DNA of 64,000 nt, from the NCBI RefSeq assembly GCF_016765635.1, contig NZ_JAESVD010000004.1, positions 1-64,000 on the forward strand, given 5' to 3'. The stretch is from Shewanella schlegeliana (GTDB lineage Bacteria > Pseudomonadota > Gammaproteobacteria > Enterobacterales > Shewanellaceae). The translations under genes and the position numbers were made by a program. Position 1 is the first letter of the stretch. Every line of letters starts with the position of its first letter. The notes under the pieces were generated by a model. It was not told the origin of the DNA. It searched no databases and saw only the letters and a program-made list of their open reading frames with translations. Below are positions 9,439 through 17,804 of this stretch, piece after piece.

Positions 9439-10479
9439 TTAACGCAACATAAAACCGTTTTGAAACACATCATCGGAGTCGATAAAGAACTGATGCTTAC
9501 CAGTAATATAAGAGCGACCCGAAACCTCTGGGATCACCGCCTGCTTACCATGAAACTCAGACACCGCCGAGGCGCTAACAATCATTCTGCCATCGACAAT
9601 ACTTTCTATCATCAGCGGCGTATTTAGTTCGACCTCACCCTTGGCATGTAAAAGAGCCACTCTACCTGCAACGCCTGTTCCGGTTGGCGAACGGTCCACT
9701 TCACCATCAGCAAAAATACACACATGACGTGAGTGAGCCTCGGGATTAGTTACCTTTTTAGAGGTAAAGATAGTGCCATAAAGAAAGCTTAAATCTTCTT
9801 CTAATGGGTGCGCTAATGGATGAACAGCCATGACCGCATGTTTAATTCTGCGGCCGATATCAATCAGCTGTGCCACATTATCTTGCCCACAACTAATGCC
9901 ATGTGCATCGGCATCGACATAGGCGTAATAGGCCCCGCCAAAACCGATATCATAGTTAACCAGACCAAAACCATCGACATTAACACTGCAATCGAGATCA
10001 TCGGCCCAAGAGTCTACATTCTTAAAGCTAGCATGAATTTTATCCTGCGGATCACGGTAGGCCTTGGCGGTAATCAAACCGGCTGGTGCATCGATTTTAA
10101 TAATGCGTGGCTCTTGCCCTAACTCGATAGCCCCTGTTTGGCACATCACCTTAACTAACGCCAAGATCCCATGACCACACATGCTGCTATAGCCTTCGTT
10201 ATGTAAAAATAGCACCCCAAAATCGGCATCAGGAGTCACAGGCTCTGTAATCAATGCGCCATACATATCCGCATGCCCTCTAGGCTCATGCATCAATAAC
10301 TTACGATAAGCATCCAAATTTTGTTGCACATATTGTCGCTTCTCTAAAATAGTCTTGCCCTTAATCTCTGGATAACCTGAAATTATAATCCTTAACGGCT
10401 CCCCTTCTGTGTGAGCATCAATGGTGACAAAATCTTTGAAACTGCTCGATAATTCAGGGCTTATTGTGACCGACTGCAT
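9439..10479 (-). CDS. trans-3-hydroxy-L-proline dehydratase (proline racemase family, Cys/Thr type)
   Basis: A proline racemase superfamily protein of 346 aa. The first catalytic cysteine is present (MCGHG, Cys101), but the second site reads DRSPTGTG with Thr266 in place of cysteine. That Cys/Thr pair is the known signature of trans-3-hydroxy-L-proline dehydratases, which make delta-1-pyrroline-2-carboxylate, rather than of racemases or epimerases. It is the first gene of the minus arm of the hydroxyproline island, directly next to the GntR-type operator. The paralogue in the plus arm keeps both cysteines, so the two probably divide the work on 3- and 4-hydroxyproline. Confidence 0.85.
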   Translation of the reverse strand: MQSVTISPELSSSFKDFVTIDAHTEGEPLRIIISGYPEIKGKTILEKRQYVQQNLDAYRKLLMHEPRGHADMYGALITEPVTPDADFGVLFLHNEGYSSMCGHGILALVKVMCQTGAIELGQEPRIIKIDAPAGLITAKAYRDPQDKIHASFKNVDSWADDLDCSVNVDGFGLVNYDIGFGGAYYAYVDADAHGISCGQDNVAQLIDIGRRIKHAVMAVHPLAHPLEEDLSFLYGTIFTSKKVTNPEAHSRHVCIFADGEVDRSPTGTGVAGRVALLHAKGEVELNTPLMIESIVDGRMIVSASAVSEFHGKQAVIPEVSGRSYITGKHQFFIDSDDVFQNGFMLR

Positions 10480-10509
10480 ATTTTTATTGCTCCATCGTTA
10501 ATATTTGGA

Positions 10510-10523
10510 TATTGTATACAATA
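10510..10523. promoter_or_regulatory. GntR-type operator palindrome of the hydroxyproline island
   Basis: TATTGTATACAATA is a perfect 14-bp palindrome in the divergent intergenic region, 30 bp upstream of the dehydratase start. It contains the TnGTnnACnA pattern recognised by GntR-family regulators. The GntR gene at the end of the plus arm is the obvious candidate ligand-responsive repressor. Confidence 0.7.
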
Positions 10524-10590
10524 ATTCTTGTGGTTTTGGTAGCAGAATTTCATATACATTCCCAATACAAAAGGGTTTCATTTTGAAAAC

Positions 10591-10604
10591 ATGCGTATAC
10601 AATA
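10591..10604. promoter_or_regulatory. Second, imperfect copy of the GntR-type operator
   Basis: ATGCGTATACAATA repeats the right half and centre of the palindrome at 10510-10523. It lies about 53 bp upstream of the DapA-family deaminase start. Together the two sites could control the divergent promoters separately or through looping. Confidence 0.5.
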
Positions 10605-10656
10605 TACCAACCCACATATAACTCCAAACGCTACACAGCAGTAATAGAGGCTTAAT

Positions 10657-11571
10657 ATGAAAGTAAATTGGCAAGGTGTTTTTCCAGCAATCTCAACGCA
10701 ATTTAATGAAGATGGTTCAATCAACTATGAGTCAAATGCTCGTATGTTGGAAGATCTGATCAGAGATGGTATTGACGGAATTATTGCTTTAGGCACGATC
10801 GGTGAGAACGCCTCTCTAAGCCCTGAAGAAAAGCGTGAGTTCATCAAGCATACCGTTGAAACAGTAAATGGCCGTATTCTTGTACTATCTGGTTGTACAG
10901 AAAACACCGCAGAAGCGGCATCTTTGTACGCTCAAGATGTAGAGAAGCTTGGCGTTGATGGGCTAATGCTTCTTCCGGCTATGGTATACCGTGGCACCGA
11001 CCGTGAAGTGGTAACCCATTATCAAACGGTAGCGCGCTCAACTAAGTTGCCGATCATGATCTACAACAACCCTGTCGGTTACGGCGTAGATATCAACCTA
11101 GAGATGACCGCGATTCTTGCTGAAGAAGAAAACATCGTTGCTATCAAAGAATCGACTACCGATACCCGCCGCCTAACAGAACTACAGACTCGTTTCGGTG
11201 ATCGTTTCAACATCCTATGTGGTGTTGACGATATCGCACTTGAAAGTCTTTTCCTTGGCGCAACAGGCTGGATCTCTGGTCTAACTAACGTATTCCCACG
11301 TGAATCAGTGACGCTTTATAAGCTAGCTCGCGCTGGTCGTATTGAAGAAGCACGTGAAATCTACCGTTGGTTCATGCCGCTACTGCGTTTAGACACTATC
11401 CCAACACTTGTTCAGTGCATCAAGTTTGCAGAGCAGATTGTGGGTCGTGGTAGTGAAAATGTTCGTCTACCGCGTCTTACACTGATTGGCGAAGAGCGTG
11501 CATACGTTGAGCAGGTAATTGCTCATGCGTTAGAGACTCGCATCAATCTAGACAAGTACAACATCGACTAA
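10657..11571 (+). CDS. DapA-family deaminase, probable delta-1-pyrroline-4-hydroxy-2-carboxylate deaminase
   Basis: A class I aldolase-fold protein of the dihydrodipicolinate synthase family, 304 aa. The Schiff-base lysine is Lys164 (VAIKES) and the catalytic tyrosine is Tyr136 (IYNNP). The substrate loop GTIGENASL (46-54) differs from the GTTGE of true DapA. In hydroxyproline pathways this family deaminates and dehydrates pyrroline-4-hydroxy-2-carboxylate to alpha-ketoglutarate semialdehyde, and its neighbours here are exactly that pathway. A role in lysine synthesis is unlikely. It is first in the plus arm, behind the GntR-type operators. Confidence 0.85.
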   Translation: MKVNWQGVFPAISTQFNEDGSINYESNARMLEDLIRDGIDGIIALGTIGENASLSPEEKREFIKHTVETVNGRILVLSGCTENTAEAASLYAQDVEKLGVDGLMLLPAMVYRGTDREVVTHYQTVARSTKLPIMIYNNPVGYGVDINLEMTAILAEEENIVAIKESTTDTRRLTELQTRFGDRFNILCGVDDIALESLFLGATGWISGLTNVFPRESVTLYKLARAGRIEEAREIYRWFMPLLRLDTIPTLVQCIKFAEQIVGRGSENVRLPRLTLIGEERAYVEQVIAHALETRINLDKYNID

Positions 11572-11591
11572 TAAAAAGTCTGATCGCCAAT

Positions 11592-11627
11592 AAGCCAGCC
11601 GTTTAATGCAGATTAAGCGGCTGGCTT
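11592..11627 (+). other. Intercistronic hairpin between deaminase and epimerase genes
   Basis: Arms AAGCCAGCCGTTTAA and TTAAGCGGCTGGCTT (11592-11606 and 11613-11627) form a 15-bp stem with a single G-T wobble and a 6-nt loop. No T-run follows, so it looks like an mRNA-stabilising or partial-attenuation structure rather than a terminator. Confidence 0.65.
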
Positions 11628-11682
11628 AGCTCACTCTAACAACAATAGCGATAACAATAACGATAACAATGGAGTGTTTTAC

Positions 11683-12684
11683 ATGCTGAAAGGCACTTTT
11701 TTTTGTGTTGATGCCCATACCTGTGGCAACCCGGTTAGATTAGTTACCAGCGGCCACCCTCACCTGCTTGGCGATACCATGAGCGATAAACGCCAACATT
11801 TCCTTCGTGAGTATGACTGGATCCGTAAAGCCTTAATGTTTGAACCTCGCGGCCACGATATGATGTCCGGCGCCTTTCTTTACCCTCCTTGCTCTGACAA
11901 CGCCGATGCATCCATTCTCTTTATCGAAACCAGTGGCTGTTTACCTATGTGTGGCCACGGCACCATAGGCACAATCACTGCTGCCATTGAATCCGGCCTG
12001 TTAACTGCCAAAACGCCAGGTCGATTGATTATCGATGTCCCAGCTGGGCAAATCACCATCGATTATCAACAAACAGGTCAAAAAGTCGACTGGGTGAAAA
12101 TTTATAACGTAGCCGCTTACCTCGCCCATAGAGACAAAATCCTAGACATTCCAGGGCTCGGTAAACTTAAGGTCGATGTCTCTTATGGTGGCAACTACTA
12201 CGTCATTGTTGACCCGCAGGAAAATTTCCCCGGTCTTCGCCACTGGAGTGCGGGAGATATCCTAAAGTGGAGCCCTATTGTTAGAGAAGTGGCCCAAGAG
12301 CAACTCACTTGTATCCATCCAGATGACCCAACCGTCAACGGCGTCAGCCATGTGCTTTGGACGGGAGACACCATCAGTGATGGTTCAGATGGTGCCAACG
12401 CGGTTTTCTATGGCGACAAAGCTATTGACCGCTCTCCTTGTGGCACAGGCACCAGCGCACGTCTTGCACAACTATTTACCAAAGGCTTACTCAGTGTTGG
12501 CAATGAATATACCCATGAAAGCATTATCGGTAGCCAGTTTGTTGGCCGCATAGAAGCTGAAACCACGGTCGGTGAACACAGAGCGATTATGCCGAGTATC
12601 AAAGGCTGGGCAAGAATTATCGGTAATAACGCCATCACAGTAGATGATAGCGACCCTTATGCCTTCGGCTTCCAAGTAGTGTAA
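11683..12684 (+). CDS. 4-hydroxyproline 2-epimerase (proline racemase family, Cys/Cys type)
   Basis: A proline racemase superfamily enzyme of 333 aa from the chosen ATG, with GGAGTG as its Shine-Dalgarno sequence. An in-frame GTG 9 bp earlier overlaps that ribosome binding site and is rejected. Both acid/base cysteines are present: Cys90 in PMCGHG and Cys253 in DRSPCGTG. It would interconvert trans-4-hydroxy-L-proline and cis-4-hydroxy-D-proline, the first catabolic step. A short A-rich repeat of CGATAACAATA (11640-11671) leads into the start. It sits between the deaminase and the semialdehyde dehydrogenase. Confidence 0.88.
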   Translation: MLKGTFFCVDAHTCGNPVRLVTSGHPHLLGDTMSDKRQHFLREYDWIRKALMFEPRGHDMMSGAFLYPPCSDNADASILFIETSGCLPMCGHGTIGTITAAIESGLLTAKTPGRLIIDVPAGQITIDYQQTGQKVDWVKIYNVAAYLAHRDKILDIPGLGKLKVDVSYGGNYYVIVDPQENFPGLRHWSAGDILKWSPIVREVAQEQLTCIHPDDPTVNGVSHVLWTGDTISDGSDGANAVFYGDKAIDRSPCGTGTSARLAQLFTKGLLSVGNEYTHESIIGSQFVGRIEAETTVGEHRAIMPSIKGWARIIGNNAITVDDSDPYAFGFQVV

Positions 12685-12726
12685 CCCTAAAAATTTCTAA
12701 TTGAGCTTTAAAACTCAGGAGCAAAC

Positions 12727-14292
12727 ATGACAGATTTAACCCAAGTTGAGATTTCAGGTCAGCACTTTATTAATGGTAGCTGGACCAAGGAGACAACTGA
12801 CTTCAGCAGTACCAATCCAGTGACCAACGAAGCACTCTCGTTTCGCTTTGCTAACGCTAGCAAAAGCATCGTTGCCAGTGCGACGGCGGCGGCTAAGCAA
12901 GCCTTCGTTCAATACCGCAGCCTTGCGCCAACGCGTCGCGCCGAGTTTTTAGAGGCGATAGCCGATGAGATCCAAGCTGATATTGCTGCCATTACTGAAA
13001 CAGCCCATTTAGAAACGGGTTTACCGATGGCGCGTCTACAAGGTGAAACTGGGCGAACTTGTGGTCAACTGAGACTGTTTGCAGGCAACTTAAGAAACCC
13101 TATCGATAACCGCTATGTGGATCTGGCTAACCCAGAAAGACAACCGTTGCCAAAGCCTGATACCAGACTGACAACACTACCATTAGGGCCAGTTGCCGTA
13201 TTTGGCGCATCTAACTTTCCGCTAGCATTCTCAACTGCAGGCGGCGACACGGCATCGGCACTCGCCGCTGGCTGCACCATTGTTGTAAAGGGACATCCTG
13301 CACACGCTGCGACGAGCGAGCTGGTAAGCCGCGCAATCGAACTCGCTGCCGTTAAGTGTGATATGCCAAACGGCGTATTTAACTTGGTACAAGGTTTTGC
13401 ACCTGAAGTATCGACTACACTCGTGACTGATCCAGCTATCAAAGCCGTAGGCTTTACCGGTTCACTCAAGGTGGGTCGTATCTTAGCAGATCTATGTGCA
13501 GCACGTGCAGAACCTATTCCATTTTATGGTGAGCTTGGTTCAATTAATCCGCAATTTATCTTGGCTAATATTCTAGAAGAACAAGCGGAAAGCCTTGCAT
13601 CGACTCAAGTACAATCTATGCTGATGGGTCACGGCCAGTTCTGTACTAGCCCTGGCGTAATCGTAGCAGTGAAAGGCGATGCCTTAAACCGCTACAAGGC
13701 GACACTGGCTCAAGATATTGCATCTCAAAGCGCAGCCAGCATGCTAACTGCAGGCATAGCCAGCACTTATCAAGCACAGATTGAAGCACTACTGACAAAC
13801 CCAAAAGTCGAGCTTATCGCTCAAGGTGAGTCATCGCCAGCCAACCACTTCACCCGCCCTACGGCGTTAAAAGTCACTGCAGCTGACTTTATCGCTTCAA
13901 ATGCGATTCAACAGGAGGTGTTTGGTCCCTGTGCGGTATTAGTCGAGTGTGATGATAGCGCTCAAATGCAATCCATTGCCGAGCAGCTTGAAGGACAATT
14001 AACCGCCACACTGCACGGTCTAGAGCCAGAACTGGCTGAAAATACAACCCTCATTGAAGCCATAGCCTTTAATGTTGGGCGCTTAATTTTCAATCAGATG
14101 CCTACGGGTGTTGAGGTATGTCATTCTATGAACCATGGTGGTCCGTTCCCTGCTAGCACCGACGGTCGCACCACTTCTGTTGGCTCGACGGCGATGGCGC
14201 GTTTTGAACGTCCAATCTGTTATCAAAACATGCCGCAAGCGCTGCTTCCTACTCGTGTTCGAGAAGGAAATGCAGGCGTAAAAACTTTCTAA
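12727..14292 (+). CDS. alpha-ketoglutarate semialdehyde dehydrogenase
   Basis: An aldehyde dehydrogenase superfamily member of 521 aa that oxidises 2,5-dioxopentanoate to alpha-ketoglutarate, the last hydroxyproline step. Catalytic residues are visible: Asn163 (FGASNFPLA), Lys188 (VVKGHP), general base Glu269 (GELGSINP) and nucleophile Cys306 (GHGQFCTSPG). The missing glycine-rich C-terminal motif and the GQFCTSPG site resemble the NADP-linked ketoglutarate semialdehyde dehydrogenases found with hydroxyproline or sugar-acid genes. It is the last enzyme gene of the plus arm, starts 42 bp after the epimerase and is followed by a terminator. Confidence 0.88.
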   Translation: MTDLTQVEISGQHFINGSWTKETTDFSSTNPVTNEALSFRFANASKSIVASATAAAKQAFVQYRSLAPTRRAEFLEAIADEIQADIAAITETAHLETGLPMARLQGETGRTCGQLRLFAGNLRNPIDNRYVDLANPERQPLPKPDTRLTTLPLGPVAVFGASNFPLAFSTAGGDTASALAAGCTIVVKGHPAHAATSELVSRAIELAAVKCDMPNGVFNLVQGFAPEVSTTLVTDPAIKAVGFTGSLKVGRILADLCAARAEPIPFYGELGSINPQFILANILEEQAESLASTQVQSMLMGHGQFCTSPGVIVAVKGDALNRYKATLAQDIASQSAASMLTAGIASTYQAQIEALLTNPKVELIAQGESSPANHFTRPTALKVTAADFIASNAIQQEVFGPCAVLVECDDSAQMQSIAEQLEGQLTATLHGLEPELAENTTLIEAIAFNVGRLIFNQMPTGVEVCHSMNHGGPFPASTDGRTTSVGSTAMARFERPICYQNMPQALLPTRVREGNAGVKTF

Positions 14293-14307
14293 AACAGTCA
14301 AAATTTG

Positions 14308-14336
14308 AAGGGGAAACCATCGGTTCCCCTTTCATT
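14308..14336 (+). terminator. Rho-independent terminator after the hydroxyproline enzyme genes
   Basis: AAGGGGAAACC / GGTTCCCCTT hairpin (14308-14331) followed by TTCATTATTTT. It separates the enzyme operon from the GntR gene, which therefore probably has its own promoter or relies on readthrough. Confidence 0.7.
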
Positions 14337-14400
14337 ATTTTGACATTAGCGGTACCCTAGGACGGATCAACTTGTATAAATAACAAAAATATCGGGAACT

Positions 14401-15072
14401 ATGAGCAGAACAACACCTATCGTCCATAAAACTCGCACACAAATTGTGGTCGAGGTGCTTAGGGAAAAAATCCTCTCCGGCGAAATCGCGGCAGGTAAAC
14501 CCTTACGTCAAAGCGCCTTAGCCGATGAATTGAATGTTAGCAGAATTCCAGTAAGAGAAGCCTTACTGCAATTAGAGGCCGAAGGCTTAGTTAAGTTTGA
14601 AGCTCATAAAGGCGCGACAGCGACACTCTTATCTGCTGAACATGTCACCGAACTTTTTGAATTACGAGCATTGATAGAGAGCGACTTACTCGCTAAGTCG
14701 ATACCAAACTTAAGTGAAGAAGATCTTAATCAAGCAGAAAATATCCTTGAAGAGATGGACGCTGCCTTCCAAGACGAAGACCAAGTCGAGAATTGGAGCG
14801 GATTAAACGCGCAATTCCATACTTGTCTTTATAGTGCAGCTAATCGTCCACATACACTTGAAGTCGTTCAAGGTCTCAACACTAGCTGCGATCGATATAT
14901 TCGTTTACAGCTGTTTTTAGCAAGCGGTGTGCCTAAAGCTCAACAAGATCACCGTGAACTACTTGAATATTGTAAGAATAGAGATATTGAAAAGGCCGTC
15001 GAACTACTACGCGCACATATCTTACATGCTGCCGAAGCGATCCGCGTATTAGTTAGTCAACAAGACGACTAG
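14401..15072 (+). CDS. GntR-family transcriptional regulator (FadR/FCD subfamily)
   Basis: A 223-aa regulator. The N-terminal winged helix (about 10-75) contains the recognition-helix segment VSRIPVREALLQLEAEGLV, typical of GntR proteins. The C-terminal all-helical FCD ligand-binding domain runs from about 80 to 215, with the acid and histidine positions expected of a metal-assisted carboxylate pocket. Its position at the end of the hydroxyproline island and the palindromes in the divergent promoter suggest it represses both arms until hydroxyproline or a pathway intermediate is present. Regulation is inferred; family membership is clear. Confidence 0.88.
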   Translation: MSRTTPIVHKTRTQIVVEVLREKILSGEIAAGKPLRQSALADELNVSRIPVREALLQLEAEGLVKFEAHKGATATLLSAEHVTELFELRALIESDLLAKSIPNLSEEDLNQAENILEEMDAAFQDEDQVENWSGLNAQFHTCLYSAANRPHTLEVVQGLNTSCDRYIRLQLFLASGVPKAQQDHRELLEYCKNRDIEKAVELLRAHILHAAEAIRVLVSQQDD

Positions 15073-15125
15073 CTCACTGTTTGATTAGCATAATCCTTGC
15101 TAAGCTTCACTTATACAGATCCCAT

Positions 15126-15152
15126 AAGGCAGAGCTAAGGTTCTGCCTTTTT
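15126..15152 (+). terminator. Rho-independent terminator of the GntR gene
   Basis: AAGGCAGA / TCTGCCTT hairpin (15126-15133 and 15142-15149) followed by TTTTT. It lies 53 bp past the gntR stop and 20 bp before the FabH-like gene. Confidence 0.75.
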
Positions 15153-15172
15153 AATTTATAGAGAATACCTAG

Positions 15173-16237
15173 ATGCAGTACGCCACTATTACTGGTTGGG
15201 GAAAGTGTGTTCCGCCTGCCACCCTAACAAACCATGATCTTGCAACATTTATCGAAACCTCAGATGAGTGGATTAAACCACGCACAGGCATTAGCCAAAG
15301 ACACATCAGCCACGTCGATACGTCTGCGCTAGCCTCTGTTGCCGCCAAGCGTGCGCTCGCCGCCGCAGGGATCGATGGTAGCGAGCTCGATATGATTATT
15401 CTCGCCACAGCAACGCCTGACACCCTAATTCCGAATATTGCTTCAACCGTTCAAGCTGACATCGGGGCAACGTGTGCCGCATTCGATATCAATGCTGCAT
15501 GTAGTGGCTTTTTATACGGCCTAGGCCTAGGTAGCTCACAGATCAAGAGCGGCCAGTGCAAGAAAGTGCTAGTGATTGGTGCCGAGCGTCTGTCATTCTT
15601 CCTAGACTGGTCTCGTCGTGACACAGCCGTACTGTTTGGTGATGGCGCAGGTGCAGTAGTTCTTGAAGCCACTGACGAAGCGATTGGCGTATTAGGCTAC
15701 GAGCTTAATAACGACCCTGATGGCCGCGATATCCTAAAGGCTGGTTTTGGCACCGCGATGGATAGGTTTGAAGCATCATCGTTAGATTTCTACATCGAGT
15801 TTAATGGTCAAGAGATCTTCAAACGTGCTATCGCGGGTATGGGCAAACTCAGCACGAAAGTGATTGAGAAGTGCGGTATCGATAAAGAAGATATTGATTG
15901 GGTTATTCCGCATCAGGCGAATGAGCGTATTATCGATACACTGATTAATCGCATGAAGATCCCGAAAGAGAAAGCGGTAGTGAACATTGCTAACTACGGA
16001 AACACCTCTGCTGCGACGATCCCGATTGCAATTTGTGATGCCTTAGAGCAAGGTAAGATCCAGCCAAACCAAACGATTTTGTCTTGTGCATTTGGTGCTG
16101 GACTGACTTCTGCTGCGGCATTGATTAAGTGGGGCGATAGAGTCACACCGATCAACACTAGTGATGCAGAGCTACCACCTTGTGATAAGACTGGTATCGA
16201 ACTTGTCGCTAAAGCAGTTAAGCATTTCTGCGGCTAA
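15173..16237 (+). CDS. beta-ketoacyl-ACP synthase III-like protein (FabH family)
   Basis: A thiolase-fold condensing enzyme of 354 aa. The KAS III triad is intact: Cys110 (NAACSGFLYG), His247 (VIPHQANERI) and Asn277 (NYGNTSAAT), spaced as in E. coli FabH. It would start fatty acid elongation from an acyl-CoA and malonyl-ACP. It is some 35 aa longer than E. coli FabH, mainly through a C-terminal tail. It is not in a fab cluster, so it may be a second, specialised KAS III. It is monocistronic: a terminator precedes it and another follows. Confidence 0.88.
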   Translation: MQYATITGWGKCVPPATLTNHDLATFIETSDEWIKPRTGISQRHISHVDTSALASVAAKRALAAAGIDGSELDMIILATATPDTLIPNIASTVQADIGATCAAFDINAACSGFLYGLGLGSSQIKSGQCKKVLVIGAERLSFFLDWSRRDTAVLFGDGAGAVVLEATDEAIGVLGYELNNDPDGRDILKAGFGTAMDRFEASSLDFYIEFNGQEIFKRAIAGMGKLSTKVIEKCGIDKEDIDWVIPHQANERIIDTLINRMKIPKEKAVVNIANYGNTSAATIPIAICDALEQGKIQPNQTILSCAFGAGLTSAAALIKWGDRVTPINTSDAELPPCDKTGIELVAKAVKHFCG

Positions 16238-16321
16238 GCTAGCTCTTGCTCATAGCTGGTACTCATAGGCAATAGTCTTATCCCGCCAGTAATAGCGAAT
16301 AGTATTAGCCAATAGCTAAAT

Positions 16322-16352
16322 AAAAACACCGAACTGAGTTCGGTGTTTTTTT
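16322..16352. terminator. Strong Rho-independent terminator
   Basis: AAAAACACCGAAC-tga-GTTCGGTGTTTTTTT is a perfect 13-bp stem with a T7 tail. It stops the FabH-like gene and, by symmetry, the convergent LRAT-domain gene. Confidence 0.9.
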
Positions 16353-16377
16353 ATGTCGGTGTTTGCAGAACACTTGG

Positions 16378-16962
16378 CTATGAGCACAAATCCAGTTCAT
16401 CCCAGTAAACCGCCTCAGAAAAGTGTGTACCGATTCGATCGTTAAGCTTACTAAAGCTAGACAGGGCTATCTCTTCACCGCTTAAACAATGCCACACAAA
16501 GCGATGGCAGTTGTTGTCAAACAGATCATATTCCCGATAATTAAAAATGGACTGCTTCGCCCTATCAAGCACCTGTTCGCCAATTAAGGCTTGGTGTTGA
16601 TGATTACAGGCCTGATAGATGCGACTTCCCGTGCGTCCGGCTAAAAAGCGCTCGACAGACACCGCTCGCACTAAACCGCTGCCATGCAACTCCACCAGCG
16701 TATTATCGCCCAACCAGATCCCAGTGTGCTCTATGACACCAAAGACGAAACAGCAGACTACGCCCCCAGGCTCTGGTGAAACCATCTTGTTACCCGTTTT
16801 CCACAGACTGGGGGCAAGCGCTGCCGATTGCCCCTGACGATGCTCGGCATTTGCCTTTCCTTGTCGACGCTTTAACGCTATCGACTTTTGCTTCTCTCGC
16901 TCTTCAGCGACAATTGCGGCTCCAACGGCCGCCGCACCTAACCAAATTAACGGAAATGCCAT
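16378..16962 (-). CDS. LRAT / NC-domain (permuted NlpC/P60) protein with N-terminal membrane anchor
   Basis: A 194-aa protein. Residues 3-20 form a hydrophobic helix (membrane anchor or uncleaved signal), followed by a basic charged stretch (21-45). Residues about 60-160 match the lecithin-retinol acyltransferase / NC-domain fold. A histidine in EHTGIWLG (His79), a second histidine in VELHGSG (His93) and the NC dipeptide of FDNNCHRF (Cys152) give a plausible Cys-His-His site. Animal members are acyltransferases or phospholipases; bacterial ones are largely uncharacterised. It stands alone between two convergent or divergent units, with no obvious partner. Confidence 0.75.
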   Translation of the reverse strand: MAFPLIWLGAAAVGAAIVAEEREKQKSIALKRRQGKANAEHRQGQSAALAPSLWKTGNKMVSPEPGGVVCCFVFGVIEHTGIWLGDNTLVELHGSGLVRAVSVERFLAGRTGSRIYQACNHQHQALIGEQVLDRAKQSIFNYREYDLFDNNCHRFVWHCLSGEEIALSSFSKLNDRIGTHFSEAVYWDELDLCS

Positions 16963-17253
16963 CTGCTCTTCCTATTTATCTCACTGAAACGACTGTCTCG
17001 CTAAAATTTGATTTTGAGTTCAAATAAAGCTAACTATAGATAATATAGAGAATGGCTTTCAGCCCATGAAGCATAAAAGTGTAACTAAGCCTTTCGCCAC
17101 TTAATCCGTTTTAGCAAGGTTTCCCCATTTTTATGCAAATAAAAACTAGCTTATAAAAATCTCAGAACTCTAACTTAAATACGCGCTAACACATTGAATA
17201 GTCCATTTTAATACACTACCTTAAATACTAATGGTTTTATAAGGGAGCGATAA

Positions 17254-17790
17254 ATGAAAGGGATCATCTTCGCAGAGTTTCTAGAGCTAGTAGAAAATTC
17301 TTTTGGGCTTGATGTCTGCCAAAAAATGTTAGATGAGAATAAAAATGACGGGGTTTACACTAGCGTTGGAACCTATGATCATAAAGATTTAGTCAATCTC
17401 ATAATCAGCTTAAGTAAACTAACTGGGGTGTCAGTTGAGGAGTTACAACGGATCTATGGTCAATCCGTCTTTAAAACCCTATATAACAGCTTGCCTGGAC
17501 TCGACGGTAAGGCTGACTCCACCTTTAGCTTTATTAAGAGTGTCGAAGAGTACATTCATATTGAAGTCAAAAAGCTCTACCCCAATGCTAACCCACCCAG
17601 CTTTAACTTTATCTCTTCCAGTAAGACGCAACTTGTTATGGACTACCAGTCTGCTCGCTGTATGTCACATGTATGTCTCGGGCTCATTCAAGGCTGCGCC
17701 GAGCACTTTGCAGAAAATATCGAGATTCAAATGGACCCCATTACTGCCGATGAGTCTCAAGTTCGGTTTACCATCACTTGTCTAGAATAG
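17254..17790 (+). CDS. H-NOX heme nitric oxide/oxygen-binding sensor
   Basis: A soluble heme-NO/O2-binding protein of 178 aa, the usual length of a stand-alone H-NOX. The proximal heme ligand is His102 (VEEYIHIEVKKLYP), and the heme-propionate clamp YxSxR is Tyr131-Ser133-Arg135 (YQSARCM). No distal-pocket tyrosine of the O2-binding type is evident, so NO selectivity is likely, as in other facultative gammaproteobacteria. It has a strong AGGGAG ribosome binding site. It lies 14 bp upstream of a hybrid histidine kinase, in the standard H-NOX / kinase pairing that links NO to phosphorelay and often to c-di-GMP or biofilm control. Confidence 0.93.
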   Translation: MKGIIFAEFLELVENSFGLDVCQKMLDENKNDGVYTSVGTYDHKDLVNLIISLSKLTGVSVEELQRIYGQSVFKTLYNSLPGLDGKADSTFSFIKSVEEYIHIEVKKLYPNANPPSFNFISSSKTQLVMDYQSARCMSHVCLGLIQGCAEHFAENIEIQMDPITADESQVRFTITCLE

Positions 17791-17804
17791 TTTGAGTGTG
17801 AATT

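Noticed and set aside
11674..11682. GTG start for the 4-hydroxyproline epimerase
   Set aside because: It overlaps the Shine-Dalgarno sequence GGAGTG of the better ATG at 11683.
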